This document shows, piece by piece, positions 20,135 to 30,431 of a stretch of 64,000 nt of DNA. The translations under genes were made by a program, and so were the position numbers. How positions within the stretch are numbered: position 1 is the first letter of the stretch; each line of letters starts with the position of its first letter. The notes under the pieces are model-generated. The model worked only from the letters and a program-made list of their open reading frames with translations. It was not told where the DNA came from and made no database searches. The stretch comes from Macrocystis pyrifera. Taxonomy: Eukaryota > Sar > Phaeophyceae > Laminariales > Laminariaceae. The stretch lies in NCBI GenBank assembly GCA_031763025.1, contig JASSKH010000014.1:9104563-9168562 (forward strand). The letters run 5' to 3'.

Positions 20135-21310
20135 CACCCTCTCGTATGCGAAGGCGCTCAGGATAACACGATGCGAAAGTATCGAAACGACCATCCGTAA
20201 ACGGCGACTCTTCTTTGCGGGGGCTGTGGTGCGGCAACACGAGGGGCGATTGCCCAGTCGGTTGATGTTCGGGACGATCGCTGGTGGGGGGAGCCCGAAA
20301 CCAGGCGGGCAGCCTAAGACTTGGCCTAGGGCAATTGCTGAGGACCTTAGAGTGTTCAAAGCCTCAGAGGGATCAACGGAAGACTCCCCCTTAGTCTTTG
20401 GAGTTGGGACCGCACTGTGGCCCACTGCAGCAAAACAGACGGGAAAGTGGTACCGGGGAATCCTCGAAGCAGCTGAACAGTTCATGGGCAGGTGGCACGA
20501 GGCTGAGGCAAAGCTGAGTAGACAGCGCCGTGCATCCGCTGCAGGTAGTGTTAGAGGGAATGGGGGGAGGGGTAACAGCAGGAGGGGTAGAGGGAACACC
20601 GTACAAGTGTATAGGGGCAGGGGGGGGAACAGGAGGAGTAGAAGGGAAACCGCGGTAGAAGAGAGTAGCAGAGAGACCGCAGATAGGGTAGCAAGGTACC
20701 AGGCCGACTAATAGGTTGGACGTTTCTTTGCTACTCGTACCGCCAACTGCTGCGGCCGTTCGGTATGCATTTTGATTTTTTTCCCTTCTTATCCTTATGA
20801 AAGAAGTACTACATAGTGGGTGGGTGACGAGCGTATTTCGGCCCACTCACTATTGCTCTTTGTACTTAGTTAAGTGTTCACCGGGATGCATAGTCCCCTT
20901 TTTCCTTCTCGTATCTTTCCCCTTGCACGTCCCTTTTGGCTCATGCTCGGGGTAAGTATGTATGTGTCTGAGCTTTGGCTTCCCATTTTATTTATTTATT
21001 TGGGATTCTTCTCCTTTTCTTTTTCTTTTTCTTGTTCTTTTTCGGTTTGGTTTTTTCGTTGCTTCTCTTTCTTTTATGGTGTATTTTGGTTGCTGGCGTA
21101 TGTATGTATGTTGTGTCGGCCGCACCTAGTGCGAAGGCATGGTATTGCGTAGGCTATTAATGCATTACGGTGTGTTATCTCTGTGTCGTAGTCTGTGACC
21201 ACAGAGCTCGTATCTTTCTAGGGTGAAGAATCAGCACGGACACTGGGCTTGCTGGATGTCGACGAGTAGAAGAACGGTTTAATGTGAAGAACACACACAC
21301 ACACACACAG
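20135..21310 (+). mobile_element. 5'-truncated LINE: C-terminus plus full 3' UTR with (CA)n tail
   Basis: The frame at about 20135-20711 encodes LSYAKALRITRCESIETTIR, KRRLFFAGAVVR, GRLPSRLMFG and a Gly/Arg-rich tail ending RVARYQAD-stop. This is the post-catalytic C-terminal region of non-LTR retrotransposon polyproteins. The ~600-bp 3' UTR includes the T-rich block at 20975-21080 and ends GGTTTAATGTGAAGAA + (CA)n at 21290-21310. It is the reference 3' end for the fragments at 2.6, 12.9, 19.0 and 36.1 kb. No endonuclease or palm domain remains, so it is inactive. Confidence 0.85.
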
Positions 21311-21390
21311 TTGGACAGGTTCGTTGTGTGAGGAGTTGGAACACCGCAGATATTTGGGTCTCTGCCTAACACCCCCTCGCGCTCAACATC

Positions 21391-21540
21391 TGATCTGCGA
21401 GAATCTGCGTGTTCTCTTGTGTGTTTTATATCCTGTGATTCTTGTTTTTTCTCTTTGATAGAATGTGTATGTCGTTCCTGTCATATCCAGTAGGATGACA
21501 TATACTTTGGCATTGCATTGTCTACTGCTGTGCTCACAGC
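21391..21540 (+). mobile_element. LINE 3' UTR fragment
   Basis: Shares GATCTGCGAGAATCTGCG with 47478-47490-type sequence and AATGTGTATGTCGTTCCTGTC…GGCATTGCATTGTCTACT with 2655-2715 and 6325-6385. No coding sequence; truncated at both ends. Confidence 0.6.
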
Positions 21541-21549
21541 ATGCATGCG

Positions 21550-21935
21550 TAACAATAGATCAGAAACAAAAATGAAGACGACGAAGCAAAGCAGAAACAA
21601 AAGCAGATAGAAAAAACAAAATGGAAGACACAGACAGACACACAATGAGGGGCATGAACAGGAAAAAAGGAAGGAGGGAAAAAAAGAAAAGGAAAAAAAG
21701 GGGCAAAAAAGGGACAAAAAAAGGGACAAAAAAAGGGGAAACAAAGGGGCGGAGGTGAAAGATAATACGAAAGGCAAGCACTGGTGCTTGCAGGCACGCA
21801 AAGTTGCCCGGGTGGCACCATGCTTAGTTACTTGGGTCCCAAGGAAGGGAGAGCATCATGACGGTGATGGTCATTATACCCAGGCGTCAGTCTCTTGGGC
21901 AGACTGCCTCCTCCCCTTCCCCCCACCCCCGGTAC
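21550..21935 (-). mobile_element. LINE 3' end (VCPRD-stop type)
   Basis: Minus strand shows AGTCTGCCCAAGAGACTGA (…SLPKRL/VCPRD-stop) then GACGCCTGGGTAT…CATCACCGTCATGATG…CCACCCGGGCAACTTTGC and a T-rich UTR. This matches the 3' end of the copy at 48010-49190. A different LINE subfamily from the CA-tailed one. Confidence 0.7.
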
Positions 21936-21999
21936 CAGGTAACGGCTAAAGCGGGACCGGTTCCACCTGACTGAGTGCGGCAGCCGCTCCCGCACCGCC

Positions 22000-24640
22000 C
22001 TTATTGCACTTGAGTGCAGCAGCCGCACTCAAGTGGGATGGAATTTGTGTCTAGTAATAGATATTTTCACCTCACTATGTGGGGCCCCTCACTCAATGGA
22101 ACCGCACTTTTGGAACTGCAGTCCCATATTGGGGACAAATAACTCAAATCCCTATACTTTTGTCACTAAAACTGATCGAAAGAGACCGCAGTTCAAAATA
22201 GTCAAGTGGGACCCTCACTGCTGTTGTACTGAAAAATATACGGAATAAAAAGACCAAAAGGATCTACGAATTTCGAAACGGTGTTACGTTACTTATCATG
22301 AAGCTGTCAAAAAAAACGAATGCATGTCATGAGAATAATGAAGACGGGCACGTTACGGTCCGAACGCACTCTCGACGTTTCTATGGGAGTAAAAACTCAA
22401 TAAAAAGGTACTGCTGCTGTCGCTCGAAACATAGCAGTCCCGCTTGTAGGACAAACCGCCCAAATGTCGAGTATTTTGACCCCAAAACGGGACTGCTGCT
22501 GTAAAGGGGTTAACTATTACGTGAAGAAAGTAAAAACCAGGCGAGCAGAGTACCCACCAGGTACCAGGTACCAGGAAGGGCAAAACAGCAAGGAAGGGGG
22601 AGAGAGGGAGGGGGAGGGCGACAGCGTGGGTGGGAAGGAGGGAGGAAGGGAGCAAGAGAGGGTTGGAGAGAGGGAGAGGGAGGGAGAGGGAGGAAGGGTA
22701 CAAGTTACGGAACCCAAGCGGGGAGGAGGGAAGAATGAAGGAAAGTCTTTGCTACTGCTGTGCCCCTGATGCACAGCTAGCTCCAGGAATATATATTCTT
22801 CCACTTGAAACTAGAGTTGACAAACATTTTTTCCGCTGGCCTTGGGCGAGCTCAAGTCCCATCACCCCGTTCGGGATGCTGGAAATCAACCTAGCTCGGC
22901 CAACTGTGAACGACTTACCAACGCACCAGCACGAGAAGGTTTCGTTTGTGTGTGTGTGCGTGCACAGAGCCCGCCAGGACTGGAATTGGTGCTGTGCGCG
23001 TTGAGCGTGGTGGTCAAGCGTGGGCCAAAACAATGTTGAATCATACACACGTACACACACATTCAGAGAAACTCAAAGCAAGGCACCCTACCCTCGTATC
23101 CGAGCCTCTATTTTTTCTTGGAAAAATCCAAGAAAAAAAAACTAGTGCTGCGCGCTGCGCACTACACGTCAGCTGTGTAAATGTCGAAATCTTCAGTGTC
23201 CAAAACGTCTACACATTCTTCATACCATTGCCCGCAGGTGCGATGGGCTTTTATGAAAACAGATTGTGACTCAAACATTCTACGGGCGTCGTGTGAATAC
23301 GTACGTCCCAAGAAAAAAGTTCCGGTTTGCTAAACCAGCAAGACGACATGCCTGGTATATGCGATTATCTCCTGGTTTGTCTTCGGAACGGTGGGTTGCT
23401 CAGATACCAGAAACAAACGCCAGGGGAGTCAACTTCGAGGAGTACCCTCACGTCGTAGATCATCGACGGCGACATCGGCGATTGAAAGCTGTCACAACGT
23501 GAGAGATTTGTACGTACGTGTTTGTTGTTTCAATGCCAAGAACAGTTCAGACTAGACTACCGCTGCGGTAGGAGCTGGCGCTCGATACATACTTGTAGGG
23601 CGCTAAATCGAGAGGTTGGCTGTACAGTACGTGCAAGTAGTGTGTCCCCTCGTAGGTCCCCCTATCTGCTCACTCGCGAAACACTCACACGGTCTGGATA
23701 TAGTAATTGTTTACGTTTGACACGAACAAATACTAACACGGCAGCAACAGCCTACGGCACACTACTAGTGGCACAGCAGCAGGAAGTACGGTATTTTTAG
23801 AGACGCGCCTGCTGTAAAGTTGAGTGACTATTAATAGTTTGCCTTTGGTATGTCAGGGCCTTCAATGTATAGTCTATAGCCCCATTTGATGTACAATTCT
23901 CCGTACGCCGTACGTATCACCCCGGCTCTTGCCGTTCGTGCGCTCATACGTATTAGTCGTGTCCGTGCGTCATTGTGTCATTGTGGTTGTTCACATACCT
24001 GGTACCTAGGTATGAATCAGTACCGCAGACCGATACGGGTTGCTCAGCAAGTATTAAAACATCAAGCATTTTTAATATTTTAAGCCTGAGTACAAGTAGC
24101 ACATTTCCGATGAGGTTGTGAGACTTGAGAACCTCTCGGGGCTGCCTCGGGGGCTAGTCTGATGAGGTTGGCTGACCCCGGGTGCTTGGGTGGGCCCTCT
24201 CGTTAGCTAGTGATACAGGCAGGTTCAGCTTGGAGGGTCCTGGTCCGAGTGCGATCAGGTCTCCGGCGGGGTGGGATCAGGGAGGCATTCGAAATCGGGG
24301 TGGGAATGAAAACGAAAACGATGATGATGATGAGGGGGAGGAGGAGGATGATGATTGTGCGTTCGGAGTGCTCACGTACTCGGTGTTAACGGTATTTGGG
24401 AACCCCACGGAGATATGCGTGTTTGTGTGTGGAGCAATCAATGGGTTGTGACACGTTCTATCCCCCGCTCTTCCTTGTCTCCCCTTTCTTGTGTGTTCTA
24501 CGGGATAATTTGTACCTTGGTATATCCTGAGGTGCTTCAATGAAAAGAATTAAAGAAAACGAGAGAAGAAGGGAAACAGCAATCCGTATAAGGCCAGATC
24601 TTATGCAATTTTTTTTTAGGTGATTATATGGCTGTTTACG
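22000..24640. other. Intergenic stretch; purine-rich low complexity at 22570-22700
   Basis: A GGGAGAGGGAGGGAG-type low-complexity run lies at about 22575-22705, creating long false ORFs on both strands. ACAC/GTGT dinucleotide runs occur near 22943-22960 and 23045-23065. A GAT/GAG run lies near 24315-24355. I see no gene with domain-like sequence. Confidence 0.45.
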
Positions 24641-27600
24641 GAGGCTTCGGGGTATCTGGTCCCGTTTCTGATCAGATTTTATCAAAATCACGTCTTATGG
24701 GGCCTGTTTGGTGGAAAAAATGTTCCTCCGAGATTTTATCACTCATGAATTTCCAGGAAGTGATTTTTTTTTTACAGCCTTTTCTGATCAACTCTGAAAG
24801 TGATAAAATTTGCTTTTGCACAAGACCTCGGAGGCATTGTACAATTTTGTATAGGTTACAGACAGGGCTCATGATGGGTCACGACGCTACATGCTTGGTT
24901 ACTCTTGTACACACCGGCTCCAGCACTTGTGCATAGGCCACTACGGAGAGAGAGGGCATCAATACCTTGGCCACCATTGCGTCCCTTGCGGCCGCCCAAC
25001 TGCAGCTGCTCTAGGCAAAACCACTTTGGAGTTGGAGGAGCCGGTGGTGAAGGTTGATCGCCCAACCCGCGCGTGAACGACTCGTTCGTGTCGCGGTCCA
25101 CGTACGTAGAGTTCAAGGAAACTTCAAGATCTCGGTTCTGCTCTTTTTTTTTTATTCTCCCATGAAATAAAACCAAAAACACCACAAGACGGCACATGGC
25201 GCACTGATCTGGTGTGGCTTTTTGCCGCAGGAAAGTCCGACTTCCTGCCTTTTTCAATCACTCAAAAAATATTGCATAAGTTCCCCCCCCCCAAATATTT
25301 TTGGCCAACTCACTTAAAATAAATTCCTGGAAGCATCTTTACATTCGTTCGTTGTTTTCCTCACCGATATTCGTGATTCTGCTCTATTCTGCTCTCTCGC
25401 AGGGGTCCATAGTTAATAGGACCTATGGTATATATACGTAAAAACCTAAATATTTAACTATTCTTACTATTAACAATACTTGGTCTTACTTACTATGGTC
25501 CCCCATAATAGCTCAAAACTTTCTCATCAGTCCAATAGTTGGCAAGGCGGATATGGGCGCCTTGGTGCACTCCTGTGACGGTGGCAAAGCTTCAGCAGTT
25601 TTCGTGCCCTGTTTTCTGTCGGACGTTGTCGCTAAAGTTTGAAAATGGGTAAAAAACATGGTGCCAAGGGTTTGAATTTGATTTTTTTGTACTGGAGCCA
25701 AGTATATTTTGGCTGCTGTTGAAAAAATAAGCGCGCATCTACTCGAACCAGTCTCCTTAGTAATGCTAGTATCGGTTTAGAATTATATTTTAATAGGTCC
25801 TGGCCCGGCAGCAGAAGCGCAGAACATGCTCCGTCGCCCTGCCGCTGCTCTTCCCCAGAATACAGTAGCTGCTGAGCACGTACTACGTGTCTCCGTATGC
25901 GTCGGGACAGAAAACGGCGCTATTTGGCGTGTTTCGACTGTCTCGGCACAAGCGAGGACCGAATAGCTGTTTTGTGCATGTTTTTGTTGAATTGTTAGGT
26001 ATCATTCTCAGGTCGACCGTGGCAGCTGAAGGTTCGACCCCTAATTTCGCACGGCGGAAATGACATGGCTGGCTGCATGCGAGCACTCAGACGGAAATCT
26101 GGTCAATTTCGTCGAAGTATTTGAGGCGGACCTCGGCCGTCAAAATGGCCTAGTCGGGCGGCGCAATTGCCTCGAACGAAGCTGCCGTTTGCTTAAAGCT
26201 GCAATGAACCGAATTTATCTAACCCTAGGGCAGCCAAGCGCCAACGAGCCACAGAACAGGTTCTACCATGACCTGATTTAGTTCCTCTGGGCATCGTGTG
26301 TCATTTGGGGGCTTCAGTGTGGGTAGCACGGTGACCGTGAAAAGGGCCTCAAAAGGGGGTTGATCTCTGCCTAACCCCGGTTTCAATATTGTTCGCATTT
26401 TTTTAATGCACCTAAAAAATATATTGTGGGCAATGATACACAGGTGCGAAGCAAAGTAGGGAGGTGTCGGACGAAACATGTCACAACCCGGTCAATGCTC
26501 TACACAGAAACATGCATATTTCCTCAGTGGAACTCCCAAATATATCGTTACACATGAATCTCTGCACGGAGTGGGTGAGCACTCCGAAAAGCCCTTCTGC
26601 TGTCGACTTCGTGAATGGGATAACAAAACATCATTCATGATAAAATACCATACATAGGATAATATGCCAAGATCACCAAAAATCCAACTCCAAGTTATTA
26701 TACTCAAAGGAGCTAAATCAAGATCACCAACGCCTCAAACCATAATAGCAAGCATTAAATCTTACCAGGTACAGTAAGTATAACTCAAACATTCAAACAA
26801 TATCATCATGAAAAATCGGAGTATTTCAAAACTCAGCTTCAAATATTCGAACAGGAAAAATTGCCACGGAAAACAGCAATCTCAAGAAGAATATCTCAAG
26901 CTCAATCTCCGGATATACCATCCAAATAATGTACTGGTCCCTGTAGTGACATGTCAGATTCACACCAATAATATATATCACAAATCAGACGAGAAACGCA
27001 TGAAGTCAGAGCTCTAAACTCTCAAAACAAATATATATATATACAAGGCTTTCCTTCGGAGTGGGTATTCCGTCGTTTCGTGTACATATAACTGCAATTA
27101 ATTGGCGACATAGCCCAAAGCCAACCAAACTAACTGTATTTGTGTAAGAAACGGTGAAGGATGTAATAATCGCGTTTATTTATGAATGTAATGTGAAACG
27201 TAAGATCGGGTGACGCAAGAGTAAGAATGACATTCGTCTAACAATAAGAATAACATCTTTCATCAGTGTGGGGAGAGAGTGGAGTAGTGCTTGGCATGTG
27301 GATGATATACAACATACAGGCTGTTGTTTAAAGGAAGGTTTGGGACAGGAGAGAAAGCAGCAGTGCCGGCAATATATATATATATATATATACCAGGCAT
27401 ATATCAAAGTCTCAAATCTCGTCAAGATAGAAACTTCATCTTCAGATCTCAGAAATATGACCAAGAACAGCTTTTGTTGTTTTGCTCATGAACGTGAAAT
27501 TATTAATAGTAAGTGCTGAACCTTATCCACACTTGACCTACAATAATAGCATATATAACACACACCCGACATAGACTGCCAACTTCTACTGTAAAACCTA

Positions 27601-28100
27601 CCATACCATAACCCCGTGGAGAGTGGACGCGTTCTTCTTTCAACTCGCCGACCTCCTACCGAACGTCAAACCCCTGCTCGTACAAACTCACGAGTAGAGT
27701 ACTACAGCAGCAGTAGTTACTGTAGTAGATGGTCTTCTCCCTTACTGTTTCAACCCTTCCAAGCCTCTGTCTTCCCAGTTTACCCAGCTGCACCCGTCAT
27801 CAACTGCATTCCCCTCTTGCTCATCCTCTCTATTCAAGCATGCCAACGATTCAATACCTCTCGACAAACCCCAGATTTCCTCCGTTCAATCTTCCACGCT
27901 CAAAACCCAAAATTATTAAATCAGAGTTTTATTCTAAGTTTGTAAAAACTGAGTCTCAGCTGCGGGAATTGCAAACTTGTCTGTCTGCTCATCCTCGGTC
28001 TGCATGGCTTATATTTTCGAACACGTTCCAATGGTCGATGTGTAAGGTCGTTACAGATATGATATTCGTACGACGTATTCGACCCTGACGGATCTTGTAT
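24641..28100. other. Largely featureless AT-rich stretch
   Basis: Contains GGGCCTGTTTGG at 24700 (a string common at MITE ends, but no partner end found), a C run near 25285, and TA microsatellites at 27030-27045 and 27370-27392. Short ORFs at 24856-25257 (minus) and 26060-26281 (plus) are open but unrecognised, and neither is supported by splice sites. Confidence 0.4.
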
Positions 28101-28330
28101 ACTGAAACATACCATACCACCAGGCAAATTTAGCCATATAATACATCCACGAAACCGTACCATGATACCATACCACCAACATAACATACCATATACGGTG
28201 TTTTTCCCGCACCATACCGCCAACTTACCATACCACATACGGTGTTTTTCCCATAGACCATACCACCAACATTTACCATATCCTGTACCGTGTTTTTTCC
28301 CATATAGTATATCAAACCGTGTAGTTCCTT
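28100..28330 (+). repeat. ~50-bp minisatellite (CATACCACCAAC…CGGTGTTTTTCCC)
   Basis: Three to four copies of a unit containing CATACCACCAACAT, TACCATACCACATACGGTG and TTTTTCCC, at about 28170, 28215, 28260 and 28310. Earlier bases carry CATACCATACC remnants. Confidence 0.8.
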
Positions 28331-28404
28331 CATACCATGTACCAACATACGATATCACATCAAGTACAAAAGAAGAGCATACGTACGTCGAAGGAGCAAG
28401 GTGA

Positions 28405-28725
28405 TGAGATAATCAGTGAGGTGAAGGTGCAAGAAAGTGAGGTGGTATATGTGGAGGTGAAGGTTCAAAGGGAGAGCGATGGCACCAGGGAGCAGCAGCA
28501 GCCGCAACGGCAACAGCATCTCCAGCAGACACGCAGCACCACAAGAGGAGCATATATAAGTTGAAGGTGCAAGCTGATAAGTGAGGTGAAGGTGCAAGAT
28601 GATGAGGTGATATACGAGCAGGTGAATTTCAAAGGGAGAGCGATAGCACCAGGAAGCAGCAGCAGTCGCAACGGCAACAGCAGCCAGCAGTCACGTCTGT
28701 TACAGCAGGACCAAGTGGGTTCGCT
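28405..28725 (+). repeat. Tandem duplication, period about 172 bp
   Basis: GAAGGTGCAAGA…GAGGTG(G/A)TATA…TTCAAAGGGAGAGCGAT(G/A)GCACCAGG(G/A)AGCAGCAGC…CGCAACGGCAACAGCA occurs at 28421-28525 and 28591-28690. The duplicated parts read in different frames in the two copies, which argues against a coding repeat. CAG-rich runs follow at 28750-28775. Confidence 0.75.
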
Positions 28726-29064
28726 AAGCGCTTGCGACGATCGCCCCGAAGAACAACAGCAGCAGCAACAACAAGTGCACAAGAGCATGCTTTCGCTCGT
28801 TAGATATCATACTGCTGTACCAAAACGCTTGTTGGGGATCTCTTCTATGACGAGCCATGACAGAGCGTCAAGCACACAAGAAGAAGGAGCATGTGCCTTC
28901 AGGGCGACAGAGCAGGAACGAGTATAGATACTGCTGTACCAACTCTAATAACCCCGCTTTGAAAATACGTAACGTGCACAAGAGTATATATATGTCTTAA
29001 GGGCGACAGCGCAGGAACGAGTATAGATACGATACTGCTGTTCCAACACGAGAAGAGCATTCCT

Positions 29065-29975
29065 TGAGGGATCTCCAATGTTTCGGGGTACAGCGATCTG
29101 TCGTCAATCTGTCGTTTAATACCTTGGCGTAAACAACGGACGACATATTTTTCATTGGCCAACAGAGCGTCGTCAGCTCCATGCCCGCTTTTTAGAGATC
29201 TCTTACCCCCGTTCATGTTTGTGCGCCTCCTCAGACCAACTATTATGGGAAAATTTTGAAGGGGTCTCAGAACTGGCTTTTTTTGACGAAAACCCGCGAT
29301 TTACTCAACGGGACTGTCAAAAACACCGGTAGACTCCACAGGATGACCCCCTTAGTTTTCCGAGAGCTTTCTCGAGCACTTTTCCGTTTCTCCAGAGTCG
29401 TCGTAGGACTGTTCGTCCATATTTCCAGTTCTGAGGACATCGTGATTTTTCATCAAAAATCCTCGAAGATCCACTATTTCTGGCCCCAGTTCTGACCAAC
29501 AGCCTATTTCTGACCCTCCAGAGAAAAGTGATTGGCAACTCCGAAATTCAAATTAGGACTCTGGAGAAACGGGAAATTGTTCCTGAATGCTCGCAAAAAA
29601 CTACGGGAAGCATTCTGAGGAGTCTATCTGTGTTTCTGGCTTTCCCGCCAAGTAAAACGCGTATATTCAGCCTAAAACCCCAGTTCTGAGAGCTCAGAAA
29701 CAATTTCCCATAATAGTTGGTCTCATTGTGTAATGTTTTCTTCATTTTGCGATCCTCAGCGCATATTTCGGTACTAAAATAATAACCGCGCTGTTGAAAA
29801 CACATCGGATTGTCGCTGCGGAACTATCTGCTTGTTGGGGATCTCTAATATTTCGCGGTACAGAGATCTCTTGTCAGTCTGTCATTTATCTCAACCGAAA
29901 TGTTTTTCATTGGCTAACAGAGAGTCATCAGCTCTCTGACCGTTGTGGATCTCTTATCCCCGTTCATGTTTGTGT
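29065..29975 (+). repeat. Dispersed repeat G, two direct copies around a fold-back element
   Basis: The blocks at about 29065-29220 and 29820-29975 share GGGATCTC(C/T)AAT(G/A)TTTCG, GGTACAG(C/A)GATCT, GTCA(A/G)TCTGTC, TTTTTCATTGGC(C/T)AACAGAG and CCCCGTTCATGTTTGTG. A shorter relative (GCTTGTTGGGGATC) recurs at 28828 and 38460. Confidence 0.65.
29234..29722. mobile_element. 489-bp fold-back element with ~180-bp inverted arms
   Basis: The outer ends are exact inverted repeats, GACCAACTATTATGGGAAA on the left and its complement on the right. Similarity continues inward for about 180 bp, through TCTCAGAACTGG, TAGACTCC(A/T)CAG and CCGTTTCTCCAGAGTC, leaving a spacer of about 130 bp. TCA lies directly outside each end (29231-29233, 29723-29725), a possible 3-bp target duplication. 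No coding capacity. It is most like a MITE or fold-back element of a cut-and-paste family; the superfamily is uncertain. Confidence 0.7.
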
Positions 29976-30121
29976 ACCACCGAGAAGCGGGTTGTACTTG
30001 GGTTGAAGGTTCGGATTGTATGGCGGTGCCATATATGCGTTGCTGCGGCAGAGCTGTGTGGCTGCTCCTGCTGCATGCTGCCGCAGAGCTGTGCGGTGTG
30101 CTGCGCGTTTTTGCTGGGCCA

Positions 30122-30353
30122 TATGGCCTCTGCCAGATGATATCAGCAAGAGGGCTTCCAGCGAGGGACTCCACCAGTCTCGCTGGCCTCGCACTCAGTA
30201 AGTCTTGTTCTTAGAGCTTGTATTATCACGGAGTGATCCTCATCGGACCACGAGCCAGGTGGCTAGGGGACATCACACAGGATCCCCGGCCACTGCTCCA
30301 CTCACACATGCGATTACACTGAAACCTCCACGGCTTGGTATCTTTTGGCTACA
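30122..30353 (-). repeat. Chromovirus 3' LTR
   Basis: Identical to 35649-35880 over 232 bp. The bases just upstream on the minus strand read CTTTGGGGGTGC, a G-rich polypurine-like tract suited to plus-strand priming. Confidence 0.95.
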
Positions 30354-30431
30354 GCACCCCCAAAGCGAGTTCACTCGACACGAACGAGCTTGACAAAACC
30401 AAAAAACCAAGACGAAATCGCATGCGGCAAA

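Noticed and set aside
22464-22769. Overlapping ORFs of about 100 codons on both strands
   Set aside because: Driven by a GGGAGA-type purine run.
24690-24880. MITE suggested by GGGCCTGTTTGG
   Set aside because: No matching inverted end or target duplication was found within 1 kb.
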